Part shown: positions 1-9,054 of the stretch, piece by piece
Numbering within the stretch: position 1 is the first letter of the stretch
How the letters are laid out: every line of letters starts with the position of its first letter
Assembly (NCBI RefSeq): GCF_000428045.1
Contig: NZ_ATZE01000022.1
Span: 34,387 to 98,386, forward strand
Direction: 5' to 3'
DNA from: Sedimenticola selenatireducens DSM 17993
GTDB taxonomy: Bacteria > Pseudomonadota > Gammaproteobacteria > Chromatiales > Chromatiaceae
Length of the DNA stretch: 64,000 nucleotides
Notes under the pieces: generated by a model
Told to the model about the DNA's origin: nothing
The model's input: only the letters and a program-made list of their open reading frames with translations
The model's database searches: none
Program-made: the position numbers and the translations under genes

Positions 1-2
1 TT

Positions 3-434
3 GCAGTAACCCTGTTACTCTCCAGCCTGTTCTATGCCGGGCTGCATTTTATTAAACCGCTGCCGGTGTCAGGCGATGCGGCGGGGGCCTGGTACAGTGG
101 ATTGTTGATTCTGTCCGGTGCCTTTGTGCAGTTTACCGAATGGCAGATAGCCGATTCATTCATCGCCCTGTTTGGATTGGGCGCCTTTTTTGCCGTGGTA
201 CGGGAGCGCACCGGCAATATCGCCTATTGCATTGGGGCGCATGCCGGCTTTGTGTTTGTGATCAAAATCGTACGAAAATTCACCGACCTAAATCCGGACA
301 GCATGTTCAACTTTATGGTGGGAAATTATGACGGCATGATCGGCTACCTGTCGGCAGCCGGTCTTCTGATTCACACCCTGATCGTCTATCGTTTCTGGCG
401 CCGTCCACATGCCGGGCGGACAGTTACGCAATAG
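3..434 (+). CDS. CPBP-family intramembrane metalloprotease, C-terminal part
   Basis: The frame is open from the window edge to a TAG stop, so only the C-terminal ~143 residues are present. The translation is hydrophobic and has two signatures of the CPBP (CAAX protease/bacteriocin-processing) family: an F-Y-x-x-x-H motif (LFYAGLHF) near the left edge, and a second conserved His in GNIAYCIGAHAGF. These His residues would be metal ligands within the membrane. The glutamate-rich motif 1 of the family must lie upstream of the window. Substrate is unknown. The gene converges on the minus-strand cytochrome c gene with a 9-base gap. Confidence 0.7.
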   Translation, partial: AVTLLLSSLFYAGLHFIKPLPVSGDAAGAWYSGLLILSGAFVQFTEWQIADSFIALFGLGAFFAVVRERTGNIAYCIGAHAGFVFVIKIVRKFTDLNPDSMFNFMVGNYDGMIGYLSAAGLLIHTLIVYRFWRRPHAGRTVTQ

Positions 435-443
435 CGGCCGTGC

Positions 444-914
444 TCATTCAGGCAGGGCGGGCGGGTTGTCGTTGAACTGGCTCAGGAAAGCGATAAGGTT
501 GGCGCGCTCTGCATCACGCCGGATGCCGCGAAAGTCCATTAACCTGCCGGGTATTGCCTGTTCCGTATTGGTGAGGTAATAGTTAAGGGCATTGATACTC
601 CAGGTGTGGCCGCTGTCGCGCATGGCGGCGGAGAATTCAAACCCCGCCACCGTACCGGCCTTGCGCCCCATCAGGTTCCACAAGTGCGGCCCCTTGCCGT
701 GACCGCCCTCTTGCTTAAGGTCGTGGCAGGATGAGCATTTGCGCATGAAGGTATTCTCTCCGGCGGCAAGATCCGCCTCTCTGAGTTGCTGCTTGAATGA
801 TTCGCTCAATGGCGGCTGATACTGGCTCAGTGGCCCGGTTGCATCAGCGGCCAGTGTACCTGAGATCATCAGCATTGCGGCGGCCAGGCCTAATCGGTGT
901 ATTTTCACAGTCAT
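444..914 (-). CDS. Periplasmic class I cytochrome c
   Basis: A 156-residue protein with an N-terminal signal peptide (residues 1 to about 22). One heme c site, C60-S-S-C63-H64, is followed by a KGPHLWNLMGRKAG stretch typical of cytochrome c2/mitochondrial-type c. M126 in GRLMDFRG is the likely axial Met. It is expected to be a soluble periplasmic electron carrier, plausibly feeding the aa3 oxidase encoded downstream on the other strand; that partnership is inference. The start is an ATG. No heme lyase or partner gene adjoins it. Confidence 0.85.
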   Translation of the reverse strand: MTVKIHRLGLAAAMLMISGTLAADATGPLSQYQPPLSESFKQQLREADLAAGENTFMRKCSSCHDLKQEGGHGKGPHLWNLMGRKAGTVAGFEFSAAMRDSGHTWSINALNYYLTNTEQAIPGRLMDFRGIRRDAERANLIAFLSQFNDNPPALPE

Positions 915-1220
915 GGTGCTTCCAGTCGGTTGTTCCGCTCGGGTGTTTATGAGCAGATTGGTTTATTCCATAGTGTGGCAATCTGTAACACGGTTAGTTT
1001 CATAAAACCATTATTTACCATGTATCCGCTCCTTCGCGTCCCGGGCAACGGGAATTTTTTCTGGAATCTGTCGGCACGCTCCGCTCTTTGCTCCAGTAAA
1101 AAGTGGAGCTGACGACCCATCTGATCCAGCTGTGTTCAGGGGCGATGCCAGCCATGCGTGAACGCAAGTCACCGTGCGGCTGAGCCTTCTATACTTAAAT
1201 CGTGAGAAGGTGGGACAGGT
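915..1220. other. Intergenic region between divergent cytochrome c and nfeD
   Basis: About 306 bases between two divergently transcribed genes, so promoters for both must lie here. I see no convincing coding frame. An A/T-rich segment around 960-1020 could hold promoter elements, but no hexamer pair is good enough to assign. Confidence 0.4.
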
Positions 1221-2615
1221 ATGAATATATTGGATTCCACACTCCGGCTATTGCTGCTGGTATTGCTGATTGCATCGGGAGTATCGGTCCAGGCCGAAGA
1301 GCAGGAGCGCGTGCCGGCGGGTGCACTCTGGATGCTGAAACTGGATGGCACGGTCGGTCCTTCAACGGCTGACTACCTGGTGCGCGGACTGGAGCAGGCG
1401 GCCGGGTCCGGCGCGGCAGCGGTAATGTTGAGGATCAATACGCCAGGCGGGCTGGACAGCTCCATGCGCGATATGGTCGCAGCGGTTCTGGCCGCGCCGA
1501 TACCGGTGATTTGTCATGTGGCACCCGGCGGCGCGCGCGCGGCCAGTGCCGGTACTTTTCTGCTCTACAGCTGCCATATAGCGGCCATGGCGCCGGCCAC
1601 CAATCTGGGCGCGGCGACCCCGGTTTCGATCGGTGCGCCGCTGACCCCGGCACCGGGTGGGGAAAGTCCGAAGCCGGAGGCTGGCGGTGATGCCGCGGGT
1701 GACGACAAGCCGGCAGCCCCGGCCTCCAAGAGCGCGATGGAGCGCAAGGTGACCAACGATGCCGTCGCCTATATCCGCAGTCTCGCCGAACTGCGTGGCC
1801 GCAATGCCGACTGGGCGGAAAAGGCGGTACGGGAGGGGGCCAGCCTGAGTGCTGCGCGCGCCCTGGAGATGGGCGTGATCGACCTGGTTGCGGCGGATAC
1901 CGAAGCACTGCTCAAAGCACTGAGGGATAAGCGCATCAAGATCGGCTCACGGGAAATCAGTCTGGATCTGGTCACCGCACCCCGGGTGGTGCATAACCCG
2001 GACTGGCGCAGTGAGTTCCTCGCCGTGATTACCAACCCCAATGTCGCCTATGTGCTGATGTTGATCGGCCTCTATGGACTGATCTTCGAGTTCTCCAATC
2101 CCGGCTTCGGCCTGCCCGGTATACTCGGCGCAACCTGCCTGCTGGTGGCGCTCTACGCCTTTCAGATACTGCCGATCAGCTATGCCGGACTCGGTCTCAT
2201 GCTGCTCGGTGTGGGGTTGATCGCGGCCGAGGTGATGATGCCGAGTTTTGGCGTGTTTGGGGTCGGTGGGCTGATCGCCTTTGTGGTCGGCTCGATCATG
2301 CTGATGGACACCGAAATTCCCGCTTATCAGGTGGCGATGCCGGTCATCGTGGCCCTGTCGGTTATCACCGGTGTGCTGCTGTTTGTGATTCTGAGTATGG
2401 CCATGCGCGCCCACCGGCGACCCCGGGTCTTCGGCGCGGAGTCGGTGATCAACCAGTGTGCCACAATTGAACGGGTGAGTGCCGATCAGGTGATGGCGCG
2501 GCTTGAAGGTGAGCTCTGGTCGGTGCGTTGTGCCGACCCGCTGGTCGTGGGCGACCGGGTCCGGGTCCGGGCGATGGATGGATTGACCCTGGTCGTCGAC
2601 AAGCTGGAGGATTGA
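1221..2615 (+). CDS. nfeD: NfeD-family membrane serine protease (long form)
   Basis: A 464-residue long-form NfeD protein. A signal peptide or first membrane segment spans residues 1-25. A ClpP-like serine protease domain follows to about residue 240, with the nucleophile Ser109 in RAASAGTFL and a likely catalytic Lys at 176 (ERKVTND). Three to four membrane helices occupy about 270-400, and a C-terminal OB-fold NfeD domain (about 410-464) ends the protein. A Pro/Ala/Gly-rich insert (about 140-170) sits before the catalytic Lys. Long NfeD proteins are usually paired with a slipin that they process or work with. Here the slipin frame starts one base after the nfeD stop, which supports an operon and a role in membrane protein quality control. 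Confidence 0.88.
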   Translation: MNILDSTLRLLLLVLLIASGVSVQAEEQERVPAGALWMLKLDGTVGPSTADYLVRGLEQAAGSGAAAVMLRINTPGGLDSSMRDMVAAVLAAPIPVICHVAPGGARAASAGTFLLYSCHIAAMAPATNLGAATPVSIGAPLTPAPGGESPKPEAGGDAAGDDKPAAPASKSAMERKVTNDAVAYIRSLAELRGRNADWAEKAVREGASLSAARALEMGVIDLVAADTEALLKALRDKRIKIGSREISLDLVTAPRVVHNPDWRSEFLAVITNPNVAYVLMLIGLYGLIFEFSNPGFGLPGILGATCLLVALYAFQILPISYAGLGLMLLGVGLIAAEVMMPSFGVFGVGGLIAFVVGSIMLMDTEIPAYQVAMPVIVALSVITGVLLFVILSMAMRAHRRPRVFGAESVINQCATIERVSADQVMARLEGELWSVRCADPLVVGDRVRVRAMDGLTLVVDKLED

Positions 2616-2616
2616 C

Positions 2617-3400
2617 ATGATAGGCATACAGTACTTTGCTCTGACGTTGATCGTTGCTGTTGTATTACTGATGATCACGATGTTTCGCATCCTGCGCGAG
2701 TATGAGCGCGGCGTCATCTTTATGCTCGGGCGCTTCTACAAGGTGAAGGGGCCGGGGCTGGTGGATTGTGGTGCCGGTGATTCAGCAGATGGTGCGTGTC
2801 GATCTGCGAACCCTGGTGATGGACGTGCCGACCCAGGATGTCATCTCGCTGGACAACGTTTCGGTCAAGGTCAATGCGGTACTCTATTTCCGGGTAGTGG
2901 ATCCGGAGCGGGCTATCATCCATGTGGAAAACTATCTGGAGGCGACCAGCCAGCTCTCCCAGACCACCCTGCGATCGGTGCTTGGCCAACATGAGCTGGA
3001 TGACATGCTGTCCGCACGTGACAAGCTCAATGCCGATATTCAGCAGATCCTGGACAAGCAGACCGACGCCTGGGGCATCAAGGTGGCCAACGTGGAGATC
3101 AAGCACGTCGACCTGGATGAGAGCATGATCCGCGCCATCGCCAAACAGGCCGAGGCGGAGCGTTCCAGGCGCGCCAAGGTGATCCATGCCAGCGGTGAAC
3201 TGGAGGCGGCCGAAAAACTGCTCAATGCGGCGCAGATCCTGGCGAAACAACCGCAGGCGCTGCAGTTACGCTACATGCAGACCCTGACCGAGATTGCCGG
3301 CCAGAATACCCACACCATTGTTTTCCCGTTGCCGGTCGATCTGATCAATCAGTGGACCAAAAGCGGTGGTGCCGACGGGCCGGATAACAGCGAGAAATAG
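2617..3400 (+). pseudogene. Slipin (stomatin/prohibitin family), broken by a one-base frameshift
   Basis: The gene begins one base after nfeD with an N-terminal membrane anchor and the conserved [13 protein letters not shown] motif. It then leaves frame after the conserved VKGPGLV. One extra G at 2763-2764 explains this: removing it joins 2617-2763 (49 codons) to 2765-3400 (211 residues plus stop). The resulting 260-residue slipin has the normal order, with [15 protein letters not shown], the SPFH domain and a C-terminal coiled coil containing [13 protein letters not shown]. The downstream part shows no other damage, so the defect is either very recent, a sequencing error in a short G run, or a site of programmed slippage. 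The intact protein would oligomerise at the inner membrane with NfeD. Confidence 0.85.
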
Positions 3401-3812
3401 GCTGTCCCGTGGGCACTGGCCGGATATCCGGCCGCATGGATAGGCAGATTGGCAGAACGGGTGGATCGTTAAATTGTGGAATACGATTCGTCTCTGGATG
3501 CATCCTGTGGTACCGCTAAATCATATGAGGATACCGGTGGATAGTCAGGATACAAGACCGGTTCCAATAATTGAATAACGCCATTCATCAACTATGCTTA
3601 GGGTGCTGTCTCGATAGTAGCATCAAGTCCTTGGCATCCTTCTGCTGTCTGTGGCGCGCCTGCCACCAGACCTGCCATTCATCGCTACTTTCAGGGTAAG
3701 CATCAAGGCTGCAGCCAGAATTGGCCACCACATCTTTGGTGTTTGACAATGTGAATCTCCGGCCAATCAAAGCCGTCGCGGCTATGCGAAAACGCTATGG
3801 TTGGAGGCTCTG
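3401..3812. other. Intergenic region upstream of the cytochrome oxidase operon
   Basis: About 410 bases. It contains a perfect 16-base palindrome, GGCCGGATATCCGGCC (3418-3433), just after the slipin stop, with no T-run behind it. A 60-codon TTG-started frame on the minus strand (3588-3770) encodes a Trp-rich peptide (DEWQVWWQARHRQQK). It has no clear ribosome site, so I do not call it a gene, although its composition is not random-looking. The ctaC promoter should lie in the right half, but no clear hexamers were found. Confidence 0.35.
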
Positions 3813-4934
3813 TTGAACGGGATAAAACGGATAGTCACCGGTCTTACCGCGGTGCTGCTGGTTCAGGCGGCACCAGTTGTTCAGGCGGATTACACCCTTA
3901 ACCTGCGTCAGGGCGTGACCCCGATCAGCCGGGAGATCTATGACCTGCATATGATTATCCTGTGGATCTGCGTGGCGATTGGCGTGCTGGTGTTTGGCGT
4001 CATGTTTTACAGCGTTCTCCGCCACCGTCGTTCACAAGGAGCGGTGGCCGCGCAGTTTCACGAAAGCACCTTTGTGGAGATTATCTGGACCCTGGTGCCG
4101 AGCCTGATTCTGGTGGCGATGGCGATACCGGCAACCAAAACGCTGATCGCCATGGAGGATACCAGCAATCCTGACCTGACCATCCAGGTCACCGGTTATC
4201 AGTGGAAATGGCACTATCGCTATCTGGATGATGAGGTCAGCTTTTTCAGTCTGCTGGCGACCCCTCGTGACCAGATCGAAAACCGCTCGCCCAAGGGCGA
4301 ACACTATCTGTTGGAAGTCGATCAGCCGCTGGTTGTGCCGACGCAGAAAAAGATACGCTTTCTGCTCGGTTCCAATGATGTCATCCACTCCTGGTGGGTG
4401 CCCGACCTGGGTTGGAAACGCGATGCCATTCCCGGCTTTATCAATGAATCCTGGGCCTGGATAGAGGAGCCCGGTACCTACCGCGGTCAATGTGCCGAGC
4501 TGTGTGGCCGGGATCACGGCTTTATGCCTATCGTGGTCGTGGCCAAAGCCGAGGACGAATACCGGCAGTGGGTCGCAAGTCAGAAAGTGGCCCAGCAGAG
4601 TGAGCAGGCGTTGTCAGAGCAGGAGTGGAGCCTGGAACAACTGGTGGCGCGGGGTGAGGAAATCTACAACAAGACCTGTGTCGCCTGCCATCAGCCTGGG
4701 GGTGTCGGTGTACCCAACGTATTCCCGCCCCTCAAGGGCAGCCCGGTGGCGACCGGCCCCCTTGAGGCTCATATCAACATCGTGCTGAACGGCAAGCAGG
4801 GCACAGCCATGCAGGCGTTTGCCGGTCAGCTCTCGGACCTGGATCTGGCGGCGGTCATCAGCTATGAACGCAACGCCTTCGGAAATAACACCGGAGATCA
4901 TGTTCAGCCGACGCAGATAAAGGCAGCGCGGTGA
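3813..4934 (+). CDS. ctaC: Cytochrome c oxidase subunit II with fused cytochrome c domain
   Basis: Subunit II of an aa3-type oxidase, which accepts electrons from cytochrome c. The TTG at 3813 is chosen over the TTG at 3801 because GGAGG (3803-3807) lies five bases before it and the resulting N-terminus is a good signal peptide. Two membrane helices follow. The CuA site is seen in C227-A-E-L-C231-G-R-D-H-G-F-M. A C-terminal cytochrome c domain carries C289-V-A-C-H293, making this a caa3/Cox2-cyt c fusion of 373 residues. It is the first gene of the oxidase operon, with ctaD 10 bases downstream. Confidence 0.93.
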   Translation: MNGIKRIVTGLTAVLLVQAAPVVQADYTLNLRQGVTPISREIYDLHMIILWICVAIGVLVFGVMFYSVLRHRRSQGAVAAQFHESTFVEIIWTLVPSLILVAMAIPATKTLIAMEDTSNPDLTIQVTGYQWKWHYRYLDDEVSFFSLLATPRDQIENRSPKGEHYLLEVDQPLVVPTQKKIRFLLGSNDVIHSWWVPDLGWKRDAIPGFINESWAWIEEPGTYRGQCAELCGRDHGFMPIVVVAKAEDEYRQWVASQKVAQQSEQALSEQEWSLEQLVARGEEIYNKTCVACHQPGGVGVPNVFPPLKGSPVATGPLEAHINIVLNGKQGTAMQAFAGQLSDLDLAAVISYERNAFGNNTGDHVQPTQIKAAR

Positions 4935-4944
4935 GGAGACAGTC

Positions 4945-6540
4945 ATGACGGACTCGATACAGGCACACGCAGATGAGAAACCGGCCGGTCTCTGGCGCTG
5001 GGTGGTGACCACCAATCACAAGGATATAGGTACCCTCTACCTGCTGTTCGCACTGCTGATGTTCTTTATCGGCGGCACCATGTCGATGGTGATCCGTACC
5101 GAGCTGTTTCAGCCGGGTCTGCAGTTTACCGATCCGCTGTTTTTCAACCAGATGACCACCATGCATGCATTGGTGATGATCTTCGGGGCGGTGATGCCGG
5201 CCTTTGTCGGCCTGGCCAACTGGCAGATTCCCTTGATGATCGGTGCGCCGGATATGGCCTTTCCGCGCATGAACAACTGGAGTTTCTGGTTGTTGCCGTT
5301 CGCCTTCAGCATGCTGTTGAGCACCCTGTTCATGCCCGGTGGCGCACCCGCCGGTGGTTGGACCATGTATCCGCCGCTGGTGCTGATGACCGGCGATGCG
5401 TTTCCCTACCTGATCTTCTCGATTCACCTGATGGGGCTCTCCTCACTCATGGGTGCCATCAATATCATTGTGACCATTCTCAATATGCGCACCCCGGACA
5501 TGCCGCTGATGAAAATGCCGCTGTTTGTCTGGACCTGGCTGGTGACCGCCTTTCTGCTGATTGCCGCCATGCCGGTACTGGCCGGTGTGGTGACCATGCT
5601 GCTGACCGACCGCTATTTCGGCAGCAGTTTCTTCAACGCCGCCGGGGGCGGAGACCCGGTGATGTTTCAGCATATCTTCTGGTTCTTCGGGCATCCCGAG
5701 GTCTATATCATGATCCTGCCCGCCTTCGGCGTGGTCTCGACCATCATTCCCACCTTTGCCCGCAAACCGCTGTTCGGCTACGCCTCGATGGTCTATGCAA
5801 CCGCCTCCATCGCCTTCCTGTCATTCATTGTCTGGGCCCATCACATGTTCACCGTGGGTATGCCTTTGGTTGCCGAGCTGTTTTTCATGTACAGCACCAT
5901 GCTGATTGCCATCCCCACCGGGGTGAAGATCTTCAACTGGGTCTCGACCATGTGGCGCGGTTCCATGACCTTCGAGACGCCGATGCTGTGGGCGATCTCT
6001 TTTGTCGTGCTGTTTACCATCGGCGGACTGTCCGGGGTGATGCTGGCCATCACGCCGGCCGATTTTCAATATCAGGACACCTATTTTGTCGTCGCCCATT
6101 TCCATTATGTGCTGGTTACCGGATCGGTGTTCGGCATCTTCGGTGCAGTCTACTACTGGCTGCCGAAATGGACCGGGAATATGTACAACGAACGACTGGG
6201 CAAGATCCATTTCTGGTGCTCGGTGGTATTCTCCAACCTGCTCTATTTCCCGCAACATTTTCTCGGTCTGGCCGGTATGCCGCGACGAATCCCGGACTAT
6301 GCCATCCAGTTCACCGACTGGAACCAGGTCTCTTCCATTGGAGGATTCGGTTTTGGGCTCAGTCAGTTGATCTTTGTCTATGTCGTGTTTCACGCGATAC
6401 GCGCGGGGCGCAAGGCGCCGGCCCGGGTCTGGGATGGGGCAGTTGGACTGGAGTGGAGTGTGCCTTCGCCGGCACCCTATCACACGTTTCAGGAGCCGCC
6501 GAAATTGGCGGATGGGCAGTTGCAAAGTGAGGGGGTTTAG
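4945..6540 (+). CDS. ctaD: Cytochrome c oxidase subunit I (aa3 type)
   Basis: A 531-residue heme-copper oxidase catalytic subunit that reduces O2 to water and pumps protons. Visible hallmarks are the low-spin heme His in MTTMHALVMIF, the CuB His and Tyr region FFGHPEVYIMILP (with the family A Glu just before Pro-Glu-Val-Tyr), the CuB pair in WAHHMFTVGM, the K-channel Lys in TGVKIFNW, and the heme a3/a ligands in VVAHFHYVL. It has the normal length for type A1 oxidases and follows ctaC in one operon. Aerobic respiration is thus encoded beside the anaerobic pathway of this window. Confidence 0.96.
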   Translation: MTDSIQAHADEKPAGLWRWVVTTNHKDIGTLYLLFALLMFFIGGTMSMVIRTELFQPGLQFTDPLFFNQMTTMHALVMIFGAVMPAFVGLANWQIPLMIGAPDMAFPRMNNWSFWLLPFAFSMLLSTLFMPGGAPAGGWTMYPPLVLMTGDAFPYLIFSIHLMGLSSLMGAINIIVTILNMRTPDMPLMKMPLFVWTWLVTAFLLIAAMPVLAGVVTMLLTDRYFGSSFFNAAGGGDPVMFQHIFWFFGHPEVYIMILPAFGVVSTIIPTFARKPLFGYASMVYATASIAFLSFIVWAHHMFTVGMPLVAELFFMYSTMLIAIPTGVKIFNWVSTMWRGSMTFETPMLWAISFVVLFTIGGLSGVMLAITPADFQYQDTYFVVAHFHYVLVTGSVFGIFGAVYYWLPKWTGNMYNERLGKIHFWCSVVFSNLLYFPQHFLGLAGMPRRIPDYAIQFTDWNQVSSIGGFGFGLSQLIFVYVVFHAIRAGRKAPARVWDGAVGLEWSVPSPAPYHTFQEPPKLADGQLQSEGV

Positions 6541-6543
6541 GCT

Positions 6544-6663
6544 GTGCAGCGACAAATCGATACAGCTCAAGCCAGCCGTCGGCGCAACAACATCCTGCTG
6601 GCGCTGGGCCTGTTCATTGTCGCCCTGCTGTTTTTCAGTCTCACACTTCTGAGCCATCTTTGA
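6544..6663 (+). CDS. Small cytochrome oxidase assembly-type membrane protein (39 aa)
   Basis: A GTG-started 39-codon gene lies four bases after ctaD and three bases before ctaG. It encodes a short basic N-terminus (QASRRRN) and one membrane helix (about residues 17-36). Tiny single-helix proteins at exactly this operon position are found in other gammaproteobacteria and betaproteobacteria and are annotated as small oxidase assembly proteins. The function here is inferred from position and topology only. It is easy to miss because of its length. Confidence 0.65.
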   Translation: MQRQIDTAQASRRRNNILLALGLFIVALLFFSLTLLSHL

Positions 6664-6666
6664 GCC

Positions 6667-7221
6667 ATGAAAAATTCAACCCGACAACAGACGAACCGGA
6701 AACTGGCAGTGCGGCTGGCCGGCGTCACTCTTGCCATGTTTGCTTTCGGTTTCGCCCTGGTCCCGTTGTATGACGTGTTTTGTGATATCACCGGCCTGAA
6801 TGGCAAGGACGTAAACCGGATCAGTGCGGTGGAGCCGGTCGCGGTTGACGGCAGTCGTTGGGTAACAGTGGAATTTTTGTCCAACAGCAATGCGGCAGGC
6901 AGCTGGGAGTTTCACCCCAGCATCAGCAAGTTGCGGGTGCAGCCGGGGAAACTCTACTCGGTCAGTTACAGGGCCCACAACCCGACCAATCGGTCGATGA
7001 CCATGCGGGCGGTTTCCAGTATCGCGCCTGGCACGGCGGCCGGATATGTCAACAAGCTGGAGTGTTTCTGTTTTCGGCAGCAGCGTTTTGCCGCGAATGA
7101 GCAGCGCCTGATGCCGCTGCGTTTCATGGTGGACAATAGGCTGCCGCCTGAGGTGGGCACCGTCAGTATCGCCTATACCCTGTTTGACAGCCTGGACGGA
7201 GAGTCCGCGCCCGGCTCCTGA
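6667..7221 (+). CDS. ctaG: Cytochrome c oxidase assembly protein CtaG/Cox11
   Basis: A 184-residue Cox11-type copper chaperone that delivers copper to the CuB site of subunit I. It has one N-terminal membrane helix (about residues 16-36), then the family motif PLYDVFCDITGLNGK and a periplasmic beta-barrel domain with the copper-binding Cys pair in LECFCFRQQ. Length is normal. It sits between ctaD and ctaE, the usual place in proteobacterial operons. Confidence 0.95.
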   Translation: MKNSTRQQTNRKLAVRLAGVTLAMFAFGFALVPLYDVFCDITGLNGKDVNRISAVEPVAVDGSRWVTVEFLSNSNAAGSWEFHPSISKLRVQPGKLYSVSYRAHNPTNRSMTMRAVSSIAPGTAAGYVNKLECFCFRQQRFAANEQRLMPLRFMVDNRLPPEVGTVSIAYTLFDSLDGESAPGS

Positions 7222-7249
7222 ATGGTCCAGGGTTTTCCGGTTCGTAACC

Positions 7250-7267
7250 CAGCCATGTTGATGGCTG
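7250..7267. other. Short hairpin between ctaG and ctaE
   Basis: Arms CAGCCAT (7250-7256) and ATGGCTG (7261-7267) with a GTTG loop form a 7-bp stem about 13 bases upstream of the ctaE start. There is no T-run. It may tune expression or mRNA stability between the two genes; this is inference. Confidence 0.4.
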
Positions 7268-7280
7268 AAGGTGTTATGCC

Positions 7281-8156
7281 ATGTCTTCAGTAAACGATAG
7301 ATACTATGTGCCGCATAACAGCTACTGGCCGATCCTGGGGTCGATTGGTTTATGCGCGTTGTTCGTCGGGTTTGCCCGCGTACTCACTGGTGAAAATATT
7401 GGCAGCACTTTGATGGTCGTGGGCGGTCTGATCATGGTGCTGATGCTGGTCGGCTGGTTCGGCACGGTGATTCGTGAGAGTCAGTCCGGCAGCTACAACC
7501 AGCAGGTGGGACGGTCATTCCGCTGGGGCATGTGCTGGTTTATCTTCTCCGAGGTGATGTTCTTCGGTGCTTTTTTTGCCGCGCTTTTCTATGCCCGCGT
7601 GCTCTCGGTCCCCTGGCTGGGAGGCGAAGGCAGTGGCTTCAGCACCCACCTGTACGTCTGGCCCGATTTTCTTGCTGCCTGGCCGCTGCTGCAACTGCCT
7701 GATCCCAGTCAGTTCGATGTCGCCAAGGCACCCATGGCCGCCGCCGGAATTCCCGCACTGAACACCCTGATACTGCTCTCCAGTGCGGCCACGGTGACCT
7801 GGGCGCACTGGGGGTTGAAGGCCGGTCGCCGGCGCCAACTGATTGTGGGGTTGGCGCTGACCATTGCCCTCGGTCTGCTGTTTCTCGGGCTGCAGGCCTA
7901 TGAGTACCGGCACGCCTTCACCGATCTCAATTTGAGCATCAGCTCCGGCATCTATGGCACTACCTTCATCATGCTGACCGGCTTTCATGGTCTGCATGTG
8001 ACGGTGGGGGCGATTATGCTGATGGTTATCCTGGGGCGCAGTCTGGCCGGGCATTTTACCCCGCTGGGCCATTTTGCCTTTGAGGCCAGCGCCTGGTACT
8101 GGCACTTCGTGGATGTGGTCTGGCTGATCCTGTTTACCTTTGTCTACTGGCTATGA
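7281..8156 (+). CDS. ctaE: Cytochrome c oxidase subunit III
   Basis: A 291-residue polytopic membrane protein with the subunit III hallmarks: the opening YYVPHNSYWPI, the WFSEVMFFGAFFAALFYAR-type helix (here FIFSEVMFFGAFFAA), the TGFHGLHVTVGAI motif, and the terminal HFVDVVWLILFTFVYWL. It stabilises the oxidase and sustains proton uptake. The ATG at 7281 gives the standard N-terminus. Its stop overlaps the surf1 start by four bases (ATGA), so the two are translationally coupled. Confidence 0.95.
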   Translation: MSSVNDRYYVPHNSYWPILGSIGLCALFVGFARVLTGENIGSTLMVVGGLIMVLMLVGWFGTVIRESQSGSYNQQVGRSFRWGMCWFIFSEVMFFGAFFAALFYARVLSVPWLGGEGSGFSTHLYVWPDFLAAWPLLQLPDPSQFDVAKAPMAAAGIPALNTLILLSSAATVTWAHWGLKAGRRRQLIVGLALTIALGLLFLGLQAYEYRHAFTDLNLSISSGIYGTTFIMLTGFHGLHVTVGAIMLMVILGRSLAGHFTPLGHFAFEASAWYWHFVDVVWLILFTFVYWL

Positions 8157-8980
8157 AACCTGTTGATGCAGAGCGTCGCAAAGACTCCGGTCTGCTGGTC
8201 GGCGGCCCGGGTGGTTGGCGTGGACTGGTAATTCGCCATCCCTCTATTCATCTGGGGCGCTACTGTTTCCAGCCGGGCTGGTCCATGACATTGTTGACCC
8301 TGGTGCTGGTCTCGTTGCTGGTGATGTTGGGTTTCTGGCAATTGGCTCGTGCGGAGGCAAAGGTACAGCTGATCGACCGCTATGAGAAAAACAGCGCCCT
8401 GCCGGCGGTGGATCTGAATGCCGGGGATTTGAATGGTCAGCAGCTGGACTATCGCTTTGCAGCGGCTGACGGCGAGTATCGGGATGCCCCCCTCATTCTG
8501 CTCAATAACCAGATCTATCAGGGACGGGTCGGCTTTCATCTGCTGAATCTGTTCCGACTGGCGGAATCCGACCAGTACCTGCTGATCAACCAGGGCTGGG
8601 TTCCCGCGACCGCTGAGGGTAAACCGATGATCACGGCTTCCCGGTTCAACCTCTACAACAACCAGAAGGTGCAGGGCATGCTGGTACCCGTGCCGCGTGT
8701 CGGACTGCGCCTCGGGGAATTGCGTTATCAACCCGAGGCCCCGGTAATGGAGTTGCCCTATCTTGACCTGTCCTGGTTGGGGCAGGTATTGCATGTGGAT
8801 CTGCGGTCGTCTGTCTTATTGCAGGATGCGCAATTAGTGGGCCAGTACAGGCAACAGCGGGAGACGTTCTGGCTAGATCCGGAACGGCACCGGGGTTATG
8901 CGCTGCAGTGGTTCTCTCTGGCGCTGGCCCTGGTGATTATTTACCTGGTAACCAATCTGAAACGGCCTGATTCAAGCTGA
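8153..8980 (+). CDS. SURF1-family oxidase assembly protein
   Basis: A 275-residue SURF1 (Shy1) protein, involved in inserting heme a into subunit I. It has an N-terminal membrane helix containing VMLGFWQLARAEAK, a periplasmic domain with LLNNQIYQGRVGFHLL and LLINQGWVPA motifs, and a C-terminal helix near ALALVIIYLVTNLKR. It is longer at the N-terminus than typical: about 45 residues precede the first helix. Translation is coupled to ctaE. Confidence 0.9.
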   Translation: MKPVDAERRKDSGLLVGGPGGWRGLVIRHPSIHLGRYCFQPGWSMTLLTLVLVSLLVMLGFWQLARAEAKVQLIDRYEKNSALPAVDLNAGDLNGQQLDYRFAAADGEYRDAPLILLNNQIYQGRVGFHLLNLFRLAESDQYLLINQGWVPATAEGKPMITASRFNLYNNQKVQGMLVPVPRVGLRLGELRYQPEAPVMELPYLDLSWLGQVLHVDLRSSVLLQDAQLVGQYRQQRETFWLDPERHRGYALQWFSLALALVIIYLVTNLKRPDSS

Positions 8981-9054
8981 CCGGCACAGATTTCGCCGGG
9001 CCGGGTGTGATCGGGTTTTGGACCGCGGATGCGGGTCTGCGGAGGAGGTTCAGT

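Noticed and set aside
2768..3400. Slipin C-terminal part as a separate gene
   Set aside because: Its start codon falls in the middle of the SPFH domain and the missing N-terminus is encoded directly upstream in another frame, so a frameshift explains it better.
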